Below the pieces are notes generated by a model. It was given only the letters and a program-made list of their open reading frames with translations, did no database searches and was not told the DNA's origin. The position numbers and the translations under genes are program-made. From Microbacterium sp. SYP-A9085 (lineage in GTDB: Bacteria > Actinomycetota > Actinomycetes > Actinomycetales > Microbacteriaceae), in NCBI RefSeq assembly GCF_009649635.1, contig NZ_WJII01000005.1:62001-126000 (forward strand): 64,000 nt of DNA, written 5' to 3'. Positions 43,694 through 52,122 of this stretch are shown here, piece after piece (positions within the stretch are counted from its first letter, which is position 1; each line of letters begins with the position of its first letter).

Positions 43694-44260
43694 GTGGCCA
43701 TTCTCCCGATCCGCATCATGGGTGATCCCGTCCTGCACTCCCCCGCCGGGGAGATCGACGAGATCACCGACGAGATCCGCCAACTCGTTGCCGACATGTT
43801 CGAGACGATGGATGCCGCGCCCGGCGTGGGTCTGGCGGCCCCGCAGGTCGGCGTGCCGCTGCGGGTGTACGTGTACTCCTACTCCGACGACGACGGCGTG
43901 CCGTGGCGAGGCGTGGTCATCAACCCGGTGCTGTGGATGCGTCCCCTGGTGCCGGGGGCCCCGGACCCCGACGACGAGTCCGAGGGATGCCTGTCCTTCC
44001 CCGGGGAGCGGTTCCCGCTGCGGCGGTCAGATGAGGTCCTGGTCACGGGCACCGACCTGGAGGGTGCGCCCGTGCGCATCGAGGCGGACGGATGGCGCGC
44101 ACGGATCATGCAGCACGAGTTCGACCACCTCGACGGCATTCTCTACATCGACCGGCTCTCCGACGCGGACTGGAAGACGACGCAGAAGATCGCCCGCAAG
44201 CGCGGGTGGGGCGGCCCCGGTCAGGCCTGGACGCCCGGGGTCGACGACCTCGACGCCTGA
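43694..44260 (+). CDS. def: Peptide deformylase
   Basis: 188-residue metalloenzyme that removes the N-formyl group from new proteins. All three family motifs: GVGLAAPQVGV, EGCLSFPGE (metal Cys) and QHEFDHLDG (two metal His and catalytic Glu). GTG start, predicted leaderless. Convergent with rnhA, 4 bp apart. Confidence 0.95.
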   Translation: MAILPIRIMGDPVLHSPAGEIDEITDEIRQLVADMFETMDAAPGVGLAAPQVGVPLRVYVYSYSDDDGVPWRGVVINPVLWMRPLVPGAPDPDDESEGCLSFPGERFPLRRSDEVLVTGTDLEGAPVRIEADGWRARIMQHEFDHLDGILYIDRLSDADWKTTQKIARKRGWGGPGQAWTPGVDDLDA

Positions 44261-44264
44261 GCTC

Positions 44265-44810
44265 TCACCGGCGCCCGACCTTGTCCTGTGCGGAGCGCGG
44301 CGGGGCGACATCCACGTCGATCGGATCTTGGCCGTCCAGCGACGACCACCGGCCCTCGGTGCCCTTGGCGGCGTGCGCGGCGGCCCGGACGGCGCGCTCG
44401 TCGGCCCAGCTGTTGAGCCGGTGACCCGCGTGGCCGCGGACGTGCTCGAGGATGACATCCGGCAGCCCGTGCGCGCGCCGGGCGTCGCGCTCCGCGATGA
44501 GATCCTTCAGGATGTCGACGTTCTTCGTCGGAGCGCCCGCGCTGGTCTTCCAGCCGCGCCGCGCATGCCCGTCCATCCAGGAGCGATACGTGTCGATGGC
44601 GTACTTCGAGTCGGCCTGCACGGTGAGCTCGCGCACCGCCCGGTGATCGCGAATGGCGTTCAGCAGGGCGAGCAGTTCGCCGATGTTGTTCGTGCCCTGC
44701 GGGAGCGAGCCCGCAGCCCACTGTCCGTCCTCGCCGATCCAGGCCCAGCCGGTGGGGCCGGGGTTGCCTGAGCACGCGCCGTCCGTCGCGACCGTGTACC
44801 TGTCGATGAT
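44265..44810 (-). CDS. rnhA: Ribonuclease HI, with probable AUC start codon
   Basis: 181 residues if translation starts at ATC 44810. It cleaves RNA in RNA-DNA hybrids. Catalytic carboxylates: Asp10 (VATDGACSGNPG), Glu45 (TNNIGELLAL), Asp67 (VQADSKYAID) and the Asp in SWADERA. No ATG, GTG or TTG occurs in frame between the upstream TAG near 44866 and the GTG at 44636; that GTG would remove Asp10 and Glu45. ATC at 44810 lies 3 bases after a clear GGGAGGA (ATC 44807 is the alternative) and puts the first catalytic residue at position 10, as in E. coli. The ~45-residue tail after the core is poorly conserved. A sequencing error at the start codon is the main alternative. Confidence 0.8.
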   Translation of the reverse strand: MIDRYTVATDGACSGNPGPTGWAWIGEDGQWAAGSLPQGTNNIGELLALLNAIRDHRAVRELTVQADSKYAIDTYRSWMDGHARRGWKTSAGAPTKNVDILKDLIAERDARRAHGLPDVILEHVRGHAGHRLNSWADERAVRAAAHAAKGTEGRWSSLDGQDPIDVDVAPPRSAQDKVGRR

Positions 44811-44904
44811 CCGTCCTCCCAGCCGTGGGCCGGGAACGGGACCGCGACCCGACCGATCAGCCTACCGGGTCGGCGAAGTCAACCGTGACGCGAAGGGCTT
44901 GTGG

Positions 44905-45108
44905 TCAGAGGCCGGACACCCGGGGCAGCTCCGCCGCCATCTCCTGCCGTCGGCGCCCGAGTTCGGCCCGCAGTGCCCGCTCGCGCGAGCGCAGCGGAAA
45001 GCGGTCCTCCTGCTGGCGTGCCTTCTCCACCTGCTCGAGTTCCACGAGCAGTTCGCGAATTGTGGCCTGGCAAAGATCCGATATTCGCGATTTCGCCCAC
45101 TCATCCAT
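44905..45108 (-). CDS. Small charged protein, unknown
   Basis: 67 residues, rich in Arg/Glu/Leu and largely helical: MDEWAKSRISDLCQATIREL, VEKARQQEDRFPLRSRERAL, GRRRQEMAAEL. One helical pair or short coiled coil is likely. ATG at 45108 is preceded by GAGAGGG at ~8 bases. A longer in-frame extension upstream is Gly/Arg-rich and looks non-coding. No family recognised; possibly a genuine small protein. Confidence 0.4.
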   Translation of the reverse strand: MDEWAKSRISDLCQATIRELLVELEQVEKARQQEDRFPLRSRERALRAELGRRRQEMAAELPRVSGL

Positions 45109-45414
45109 GCGCACACGCCCTCTCCGACTCGAAGCGCCTGCTCCGTGACCGTAAAGCCCGGTCCCGCGGACGAACCCCCGTGCGACCGCGGGACCGCAGC
45201 CCCTCACGAAGAGCATGACACTTCGAAGGATCCTGCGCACCGGGTTGACCTCGGTCGCGACAAGATGATAGGGCGACTCACAGACTCTGGGCGCTCGCGC
45301 CGCGGGGAACTGATCGCCGTCTGGCAGCGCGTTCGCCGGCGGCGACCATGGTGTCAGCCCCAACCTCGTCCAGGTCTCGGCATCACCCGGACCTCATCGA
45401 GATTCCGGGGCTTG
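45109..45414. other. Region without a recognised gene
   Basis: About 306 bp between the small charged protein gene and tRNA-Asn. It presumably holds the promoter of the small gene (minus-strand TATCAT near 45265 is a weak -10 candidate). I see no convincing ORF, repeat or RNA. Confidence 0.4.
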
Positions 45415-45490
45415 TGGCTCCCCCACTTGGACTCGAACCAAGAACCTATCGGTTAACAGCCGATTGCTCTGCCAATTGAGCTATGGAGGA
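45415..45490 (-). tRNA. tRNA-Asn (GUU anticodon), CCA encoded
   Basis: Minus-strand cloverleaf: acceptor TCCTCCA with TGGGGGA (U-G pair in the stem), discriminator G, D-arm AGCTCAATTGGCAGAGC, anticodon loop CTGTTAA (GUU), T-arm TTGGTTCGAGTCCAA, and genomic CCA at 45415-45417. Confidence 0.95.
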
Positions 45491-45546
45491 ATACGTTCCG
45501 CGTTCCCGCGGACAGCCTGACCATCGTAGCAAACTTCGCGCGCGGC

Positions 45547-46338
45547 TCAGGACGCCATGATCCGAGGATCGGCCTGCGCACTCGGCGTCCAGAGCACGTC
45601 GTCGACGCTCCGCCCGTAGGCCACGACGTGCCCGCCGCGGAGCACCAGCACCTCCGCCTCGAGGGCTGCGATGCCGCCCCGGTCGTTGCCGATCAGCAGC
45701 GTCGACATCCCGTATCCCCTGCGGCGACGGATGACCGCATCTGCCACCGCCGCCCGCGCCTGCACGTCGAGATTGGCGAAAAGGTCGTCGGCGATGAGCA
45801 CCCGCGGATCGAGCATGAGCGCCCTCGCGAACGCGACCCGCTGGCGCATGCCGGCACTCAGCTCATACGGGTACTTGACGCTGACCCCGAGCGGCAGTGC
45901 GAGCTCGTCGAGCAGCGCGGCGACCCGAATCGCCAGCGCGCGCGGATTCACCCTCCGGTCCCGACTGGTCACCGGCGACGCGATGATCTCCTCCACCGTC
46001 AGCCGCGACGGCAGCCGCGCCGCCTCGCCCTGGGCGACATGCCCGACGAGATACGTCAGCGCGCGCCGTGACCGGCCGGGCCGGCGCACCGAGATCCCCT
46101 CCACCCACGCGTCGCCGCCGGCGACGCTCAGCCCCTCACCGGGCGCACCCGCCAGTACCGCCGCGAGACTGGACTTGCCCGCCCCGGTCGGACCGAGCAC
46201 CGCCAGCGCGCCACCGTGCGTGAGGCTGAGGTCCACGCCGTCCACGACGCGCACGGATGCCGCGCCTCGGCCGGGTCCCCGGCCGATCGACAGATCTGTG
46301 CAGCGAATGGCGACATCCGCGTCGCGATGGCGGGCCAT
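45547..46338 (-). CDS. ABC transporter ATP-binding protein (orphan)
   Basis: 263 residues. Walker A VLGPTGAGKSS, signature LSAGMRQRVAFARAL (SAGM in place of SGGQ), Walker B RVLIADDLFANLD, His-loop replaced by LIGNDRGGIAAL (the switch His is Asn). Resembles DppD/OppD-type peptide-transporter ATPases but is short and has no permease or binding protein next to it. The Asn in the switch position and the Asp-for-Glu after Walker B (ADDLFAN) suggest weak or no hydrolysis. It could partner a remote permease or act in regulation. Confidence 0.75.
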   Translation of the reverse strand: MARHRDADVAIRCTDLSIGRGPGRGAASVRVVDGVDLSLTHGGALAVLGPTGAGKSSLAAVLAGAPGEGLSVAGGDAWVEGISVRRPGRSRRALTYLVGHVAQGEAARLPSRLTVEEIIASPVTSRDRRVNPRALAIRVAALLDELALPLGVSVKYPYELSAGMRQRVAFARALMLDPRVLIADDLFANLDVQARAAVADAVIRRRRGYGMSTLLIGNDRGGIAALEAEVLVLRGGHVVAYGRSVDDVLWTPSAQADPRIMAS

Positions 46339-46379
46339 GCCCTCATCCTGCCCTGCCGCGGGCCGTGCCGCCACCGGAG

Positions 46380-48230
46380 TCACTCGGCCACGAGACGCTG
46401 ACGCTCCGCATCCAGCTCCCTCAGCTGCAGCCGCACCGTGCGCCCCTGCTCGGACTCCGCCGGCACCCGCTGGATCTCGCCGAGCAGTTCGCGCTTGCGC
46501 GCGTCGAGCTCGCGCGTGATGAGCCGGCGCGCGAGGTCCTGCGTAGACGCGGCCGCGTGGTCGTCGTCTCGGGCGGGGAATTCCCCCGTGAGCAGCTCCG
46601 CCGCCAGGCCCCGGTACGGCTCGCGCACCGCCGACACCGCCCCGACGGCCCAGCCGTGCCGCGACATGTCCGGGACCGCGGCGATGCTCTGCCGCACGGC
46701 ATCCAGACCGGGATGCCGCAGCGGCAGCCCGATCGCCCGTCGCAGCAGATCGGCGTCCACCCGGTGCCCGAACTGCAGGAAGCCCATCAGCGCATCGCGT
46801 TCGAGCACGACGTCGGCGGTGCGCGGCAGGCTCGCGACGGTCACCCGCAACTGCGCCTCCACCGGCGTCTCCGGCCCGGCGGGATGCCGCGGCGCGGCGG
46901 GCTCCGTCTTCTCGGCGCGCCCCGCCCGATCCACCTCGCGGTGGACTTCGCCCGGGTCCATGCCCAGCCGCCGCGCCAGCACCCGCTCGTACTCCCTCCG
47001 CACGATCGGGTCGCGCAGCTCCGCGACGACCGGGCCCGCCGATCGCAGCGCACCGATGCGCCCTTCGACCGTGCGCAGGTCGAACCCCGCGAGGCGCTGA
47101 TCGATCACGAACTCGAACATCGGCACCTTCGTGTCCATGAGCGACCGGACCGCGGCATCCCCCCGTTGCAGCCGCAGGTCGCACGGGTCAAGCCCCTCCG
47201 GGCCGACGGCCACGAAGCTCTGCGCCTGCAGGCCCTTCGTCGAGGCGAACGCGCGCACGGCGGCCTTCTGCCCGGCGGCGTCGGGGTCGAACGTGAAAAC
47301 CACCTCGGCGGCCGCGTCGTCGCCGATCACGCGGCGCAGGATGCCCATGTGGTCGACCCCGAACGCCGTTCCGCACGTGGCCACCGCGGTGGTCACCCCC
47401 GCCAGGTGGCACGCCATCACATCGGTGTACCCCTCCACCACGACCACGCGCCGCGGATCGCCGCGGGAGATGTCGCGCTTGGCGAGGTCCAGGCCGTACA
47501 GCACCTGCGTCTTGCGGTACAGCACGGTCTCCGGGGTGTTCAGGTACTTCGGCCCGTTGTCGTCGTCGAAAAGGCGCCGCGCCCCGAACCCGAGGGTCTG
47601 CCCGGCGATGTCGCGGATCGGCCAGATCACGCGCCCGCGGAACCGGTCGTACACGCCGCGCGGTCCCTGCGAGACCAGTCCGGCGGCCAGCAGCTCATCG
47701 CGCGTGAACCCCTGCGCGGTGAGCGCGTCCAGCAGGCCCGACCACCCCTTCGGCGCGTAGCCGACGCCGAAGTGCGCGGCCGCACCGGCGTCGAAGCCCC
47801 GCTCGCCGAGGAAGCGCCGGCCCGCGTCGGCCTCCGGCGTCATCAGCCGCCCGCGGAACCATTCCGCCGCCGCGGCGTTCGCCGCGTACAGCCGCGACCG
47901 TCCCGACGTCTCGGGGGCGGCCCCGCCGTCCTCGTAGTGCAGCGTGAAGCCGATCCGCGCCGCGAGCCGCTCGACGGCCTCGGTGAACGTCAGATGGTCC
48001 ATCTGCCGCAGGAACGTGAACACGTCCCCCGACTCGCCGCACCCGAAGCAGTGGTAGAAGCCGACCTGCGGCCGCACGTTGAAGCTGGGGCTCTTCTCGT
48101 CGTGGAACGGGCACAGCCCCTTCAGCGAACCGATGCCCGCCGACTTGAGGGCGACCCGCTCGCCGATGATGTCGGCGATGCTGATCCGCGCCTTGACCTC
48201 GTCGATGTCGGCCTGTGCGATCCGCGGCAT
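46380..48230 (-). CDS. dnaG: DNA primase
   Basis: 616 residues. Zinc-binding domain CPFHDEKSPSF ... YHCFGCGESGD (CHC2 type), then the RNA polymerase domain (GRVIWPIRDIAGQTLGFGARRL) and TOPRIM (VVVVEGYTDVMACH, then VFTFDPDAAGQKAA). The C-terminal helicase-binding region is divergent, as usual. The ATG shares its A with the TGA of dgt (TGATG), so the two are translationally coupled. It ends the dus-dgt-dnaG run. Confidence 0.97.
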   Translation of the reverse strand: MPRIAQADIDEVKARISIADIIGERVALKSAGIGSLKGLCPFHDEKSPSFNVRPQVGFYHCFGCGESGDVFTFLRQMDHLTFTEAVERLAARIGFTLHYEDGGAAPETSGRSRLYAANAAAAEWFRGRLMTPEADAGRRFLGERGFDAGAAAHFGVGYAPKGWSGLLDALTAQGFTRDELLAAGLVSQGPRGVYDRFRGRVIWPIRDIAGQTLGFGARRLFDDDNGPKYLNTPETVLYRKTQVLYGLDLAKRDISRGDPRRVVVVEGYTDVMACHLAGVTTAVATCGTAFGVDHMGILRRVIGDDAAAEVVFTFDPDAAGQKAAVRAFASTKGLQAQSFVAVGPEGLDPCDLRLQRGDAAVRSLMDTKVPMFEFVIDQRLAGFDLRTVEGRIGALRSAGPVVAELRDPIVRREYERVLARRLGMDPGEVHREVDRAGRAEKTEPAAPRHPAGPETPVEAQLRVTVASLPRTADVVLERDALMGFLQFGHRVDADLLRRAIGLPLRHPGLDAVRQSIAAVPDMSRHGWAVGAVSAVREPYRGLAAELLTGEFPARDDDHAAASTQDLARRLITRELDARKRELLGEIQRVPAESEQGRTVRLQLRELDAERQRLVAE

Positions 48231-49612
48231 CAGTGCGCCCCCCGCAGGTGCGACGGTTCCGGCGCCCCGCCGGGCCGAGGGTGCCCGCCGACCCGCAGCG
48301 GAGGCACCCAGACGCCCAGCGAGGGCGCATCCACCGGCCCGACCAGGTGGTCGTGCCAGGCGAGCGCCAGCTGGTCGGTCAGGCTCGCGACCTGGTCGAC
48401 GACCACGCGCCGGGCCTCGGCATCCGTCCGCGCCGCGGCGAAATCGCCGGCGAACACCGAATCTAGCTGTTCGGGATGCCGCCACAGCGCGTCCGCGAGC
48501 CGCGCCAGCACGCGCCGCTGCTCCTTGTACAGCGCCTTGCGGCCCTCGATCGAGACGACGAAGGCGCCGATGATGCCCTTGAGCACCGCCATCTCCACCT
48601 CGATCACCCGCGGCACCACGACATGCGCGCGGTACCGGGTCAGCACCGGCGTGTCGTACGCCTCGCGCGTGGCCGTGGTCGCGGCCCGCGCGAACCGGCC
48701 GATGAGGTCGCTCGTGAGGTTCTTCAGCCGCGCCAGCGCCGGCCGCGACCCGTCGAAGGCGGTGAGCCACTCCCCCAGCGCCGTGAGCCGGAACAGGGCG
48801 TCCTCGAGCTCGTCGCGGTGGAAGTCGTATCCCACCCAGGACTGGATGGCGTCCAGCAGCCCCGCGTGCTCGCCGGGCGCGGTGAGCCGGGCCGGGTCCA
48901 GGTAGCCGTTCACGACGGCGTCCTCGAAGTCGTGCACGGAGTATGCGATGTCGTCGGACAGGTCCATGACCTCCGCCTCGATGCAGCGCACCCGCCCGGG
49001 CGCGTCCGCGCGCATCCAGTGGAAGATCTCCTCGTCCTGCGCGTACACGCCGAACTTCAGCCGGCCCCCGGCGTCCGGCAGAGGCCGGTCGGCCGTCCAC
49101 GGGTACTTGCACGTGGCATCCAGGCTCGCGCGGGTCAGGTTCAGCCCGTAGCTGGTGCCGTCCGGCCCGAGCACCTTCGGCTCGAGGCGCGTGACGATGC
49201 GCAGGGTCTGCGCGTTGCCCTCGAACCCGCCGATGTCCTGCGCCCAGTCGTTCAGTGCGCGCTCCCCGTTGTGCCCGAACGGCGGGTGCCCGAGATCGTG
49301 ATTCAGACACGCGGTGTCCACCACGTCCGGCGACAGGCGCAGAGCCGTGGCCAGTTCGCGGCCGACCTGCGCGACCTCCAGCGAGTGCGTGAGCCGGTTC
49401 CGGGCGAAGTCGGCCGGCGACGCGGGGCTCAGCACCTGCGTCTTGGCGGCGAGGCGCCGCAGGGCGGCGGAGTGCAGGACGCGGGCGCGGTCGCGGGCGA
49501 AGTCGTCGCGCTGGGAGCGATGCCGCTCGCCGAAGAACCGCGCGGCGTCCGCGTCGTCATATCCGCTCGGCCGCCCCGGGGCGACCTCGACCGCGGACCC
49601 GCCCTCAGCCAC
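48230..49612 (-). CDS. dgt: Deoxyguanosinetriphosphate triphosphohydrolase-like protein
   Basis: 460-residue HD-domain enzyme. HD signature: RLTHSLEVAQVGREL, CLNHDLGHPPFGHNGERAL (HD), and MDLSDDIAYSVHDFED (third metal ligand). N-terminal FARDRARVLHSAALRRLAAKTQV is typical. GTG at 49612 overlaps the 3' end of dus by 8 bp. Members cleave dNTPs to nucleosides and triphosphate; preferred dNTP not readable. Confidence 0.93.
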   Translation of the reverse strand: MAEGGSAVEVAPGRPSGYDDADAARFFGERHRSQRDDFARDRARVLHSAALRRLAAKTQVLSPASPADFARNRLTHSLEVAQVGRELATALRLSPDVVDTACLNHDLGHPPFGHNGERALNDWAQDIGGFEGNAQTLRIVTRLEPKVLGPDGTSYGLNLTRASLDATCKYPWTADRPLPDAGGRLKFGVYAQDEEIFHWMRADAPGRVRCIEAEVMDLSDDIAYSVHDFEDAVVNGYLDPARLTAPGEHAGLLDAIQSWVGYDFHRDELEDALFRLTALGEWLTAFDGSRPALARLKNLTSDLIGRFARAATTATREAYDTPVLTRYRAHVVVPRVIEVEMAVLKGIIGAFVVSIEGRKALYKEQRRVLARLADALWRHPEQLDSVFAGDFAAARTDAEARRVVVDQVASLTDQLALAWHDHLVGPVDAPSLGVWVPPLRVGGHPRPGGAPEPSHLRGAH

Positions 49613-50768
49613 CACTCGTGTCGGCCTCCGATTCGGTGAGGGATGCCGCGTGGGCGCCGATCTCGCGGGAATCGAGCCAGCCCTCCGGCAGCACGGTCCG
49701 CTTCGGCGTGCCCGCGCGGCCGCGCTGCCCTTCGGCGGGCGCGCCCGGATACGGGGCATCCAGGTCCAGCTCGCCGAGCAGATCGTCGATCTCGGCGAGG
49801 CTGGATGCTGTGGCCAGCCGTGCACGCAGATCGCCGCCCACGGGGTAGCCCTTGAAGTACCAGGCCACGTGCTTGCGGATGTCGCGGCATCCACGGTCCT
49901 CGTCCTCGAAGAACTCCACCAGCAACTCGGCGTGGCGGCGGAACGCCCGGGCCACGAACCGCAGCGTCGCGTCCACCGGCGCGCCTCCCGCGGCATCCGG
50001 CCTCCCGAGAGCGCGCGCGAGGTCGCCGAACAGCCACGGACGGCCAAGGCAGCCGCGGCCGACCACCACGCCGTCGCACCCGGTCTTCGTCATCATCCGC
50101 TGCGCGTCGGCGGCATCCCAGATGTCGCCGTTCCCGAGCACCGGGACGGAGGTGATGGTGTCCTTCAGCGTCGCGATCGCGTCCCAGTCGGCGTTGCCGG
50201 AGTAGAACTGACTCGCGGTGCGCGCGTGCAGGGCTATCGCCGAGACGCCGGCGTCCTCCGCGATGCGGGCGGCGTCCAAGTACGTGAGGTGGTCGTCGTC
50301 GATGCCCTTGCGCATCTTCACGGTGACCGGCACGGGACCGGCGGCCCTCACGGCAGCGGTGACGATGTCGCGGAAAAGGTCAAGCTTCCACGGTAGCGCC
50401 GATCCGCCGCCCTTGCGGGTGACCTTCGGGACCGGGCAGCCGAAGTTCATGTCGATGTGGTCGGCGCGATCCTCGGCGACGAGCATACGGGCGGCTTCGC
50501 CGACCGTACGCGGGTCGACGCCGTACAGCTGGATCGAGCGCAGCGACTCGGACTCGTGGTGGCGGATCAGGCGCATCGTGGTGGCGTTGCGCTCGACGAG
50601 CGCCCGCGTCGTGATCATCTCGCTGACGTAGAGTCCCGCCCCGTACTCGCGGCACAGCCGCCGGAACGCGGTGTTCGTGATCCCCGCCATCGGCGCGAGC
50701 ACGACCGGCGCGTCGAGCTCGATGGGCCCGATGCGCAGCGTGCGCGCGGGCGCGGCGGTGACAGTCAC
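49605..50768 (-). CDS. dus: tRNA-dihydrouridine synthase
   Basis: 387-residue FMN/NADPH TIM-barrel enzyme reducing uridine in tRNA D-loops. VVLAPMAGITNTAFRRLCREYG, HIDMNFGCPVPKVTRKGGGSAL (catalytic Cys), VPVLGNGDIWDAADAQRMM and DGVVVGRGCLGRPWLF mark the DusB-like family. GTG at 50768 (MTVTAAPARTL). Divergent from the gpx gene across 57 bp. Confidence 0.93.
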   Translation of the reverse strand: MTVTAAPARTLRIGPIELDAPVVLAPMAGITNTAFRRLCREYGAGLYVSEMITTRALVERNATTMRLIRHHESESLRSIQLYGVDPRTVGEAARMLVAEDRADHIDMNFGCPVPKVTRKGGGSALPWKLDLFRDIVTAAVRAAGPVPVTVKMRKGIDDDHLTYLDAARIAEDAGVSAIALHARTASQFYSGNADWDAIATLKDTITSVPVLGNGDIWDAADAQRMMTKTGCDGVVVGRGCLGRPWLFGDLARALGRPDAAGGAPVDATLRFVARAFRRHAELLVEFFEDEDRGCRDIRKHVAWYFKGYPVGGDLRARLATASSLAEIDDLLGELDLDAPYPGAPAEGQRGRAGTPKRTVLPEGWLDSREIGAHAASLTESEADTSGG

Positions 50769-50812
50769 CTGACCATTGTTCCAGACCCCGCGCCGCGTGG
50801 CCGCGAGGCGCT

Positions 50813-50818
50813 TAGGCT
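50813..50818 (+). promoter_or_regulatory. -10 box TAGGCT of the gpx gene
   Basis: TAGGCT ends 7 nt before ATG 50826; predicted leaderless. Confidence 0.5.
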
Positions 50819-50825
50819 GTGGAAC

Positions 50826-51332
50826 ATGGGCGACACCACGACGACCACGGCACTGCGCGACATCCCGTTCACGACCGCCGACGGGAGTACCCGCACCCTC
50901 GCGGCGGATGCCGACAAGGTGCTGCTCATCGTCAACGTCGCGTCCAAGTGCGGGCTGACCCCGCAGTACGAGCAGCTGGAGCATCTGCAGCGCACGTACG
51001 GAGAGCGCGGATTCTCGGTGCTCGGATTCCCGTGCAACCAGTTCATGGGGCAGGAGCCCGGGTCGATGGAGGACATCCTCGACTTCTGCTCGTCGACGTA
51101 CGGGGTGACGTTCCCGGTGTTCGAGAAGATCAAGGTCAATGGCCGGGACGCCGCGCCGCTGTACAAGGCGCTGAAGGAGGCTCCGGATCCCGAGGGCATG
51201 CGCGGGCGCATCCACTGGAACTTCGAGAAGTTCATCCTGACGCCCGACGGCACCGTGCACCGCTTCCGGCCGCAGACCAAGCCAGACGACCCGGCCATCG
51301 TGGCCGTGATCGAGCAGAACCTGCCCGGCTGA
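50826..51332 (+). CDS. Glutathione peroxidase family (thiol) peroxidase
   Basis: 168 residues. Peroxidatic Cys in NVASKCGLTPQYEQL (Cys, not selenocysteine), then VLGFPCNQFMGQEPGS and the active-site Trp-Asn in IHWNFEKFIL. Bacteria of this type lack glutathione, so thioredoxin or mycothiol/mycoredoxin is the likely reductant; the Cys in FPCNQF may be the resolving residue. Predicted leaderless. Convergent with the DsbA-like gene. Confidence 0.9.
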   Translation: MGDTTTTTALRDIPFTTADGSTRTLAADADKVLLIVNVASKCGLTPQYEQLEHLQRTYGERGFSVLGFPCNQFMGQEPGSMEDILDFCSSTYGVTFPVFEKIKVNGRDAAPLYKALKEAPDPEGMRGRIHWNFEKFILTPDGTVHRFRPQTKPDDPAIVAVIEQNLPG

Positions 51333-51343
51333 GCAGAACGGGA

Positions 51344-51362
51344 TGTCGCATCTTCTGCGACA
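51344..51362. repeat. Minimal hairpin related to the glnA-glnE repeats
   Basis: TGTCGCA-TCTTC-TGCGACA, perfect 7-bp stem with 5-base loop, between the convergent gpx and DsbA-like genes. Stem and loop match the two ends of the 50-bp repeats at 17809-17985 (GTGTCGCAC ... CTTCTGCGA). It may act as a bidirectional terminator here. Confidence 0.6.
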
Positions 51363-51401
51363 CCAACGGCGCCGCGGCGCAGCCCACCCGCGGCGCGATG
51401 C

Positions 51402-52076
51402 CTACTCGGCGGCCGCCGCGCGGTGCTCGTCCCACACCTGGCGGGTGATCTGCGTGAACGCCTCGGGCGGCTGCGCCCCGCTCACGCCGTACTTGCCGTC
51501 GATCACGAAGAACGGCACGCCGTTGATGCCGTACGCGGCGGCCTGCGCCTGGTCGGCACGGACGTCGTCGAGGTGACGACCGGATTCCAGCGCATCGCGG
51601 GCGGACGCGGCATCCAGCCCCACCTGATCCGCGAGCTCGACGAGGTCATCGACCCGGCCGACGTGGCGCCCCTCCGTGAAATACGCCGACATCAGCCGCT
51701 CGGCCATCTCGTGCTGGCGGCCCTGCTCCTTCGCGAAGTGCAGCAGCTCGTGCGCCTTCACCGTGTTCGTGTGCTGGAGGATGTCGAACCGGTACTCCAG
51801 GCCGGCATCGGCGGCCACGCCGGTGACCCGGTCGAGCATCTGCCGCACCTGCTCGCGCGGCATGCCCTTGTGCCCGGCGAGGAAGTCCAGCTCATCGCCG
51901 TCGAAGTCGACGGGTGTATCTGGCGATAGCTCGAAGGAGTGGAACACCACCTCGACCTGCGGGGCGTCCTCGGCAGTGGATGCCGCCGCCAGCCCCTTCT
52001 CCAGGTTCCGCTTGCCGATGTAGCACCATGGGCAGGCGATGTCGGACCAGACGTCGATGGTGATGGGTTCAGTCAC
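51402..52076 (-). CDS. DsbA-family (FrnE-like) thiol oxidoreductase
   Basis: 224 residues. IDVWSDIACPWCYIGKRNL holds the CPWC active site; GINGVPFFVIDGKYGVSGAQ is the cis-Pro loop of the DsbA/FrnE group. The intervening helical domain (QHTNTVKAHELLHFAKEQG) is typical. No signal peptide, so it acts in the cytosol. GTG start at 52076. uppS lies 46 bp upstream on the same strand. Confidence 0.9.
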   Translation of the reverse strand: MTEPITIDVWSDIACPWCYIGKRNLEKGLAAASTAEDAPQVEVVFHSFELSPDTPVDFDGDELDFLAGHKGMPREQVRQMLDRVTGVAADAGLEYRFDILQHTNTVKAHELLHFAKEQGRQHEMAERLMSAYFTEGRHVGRVDDLVELADQVGLDAASARDALESGRHLDDVRADQAQAAAYGINGVPFFVIDGKYGVSGAQPPEAFTQITRQVWDEHRAAAAE

Positions 52077-52122
52077 GACGGGTGCAACCTCGCCGGGCGC
52101 CGCGTGTATTCCCGCGCATGCG

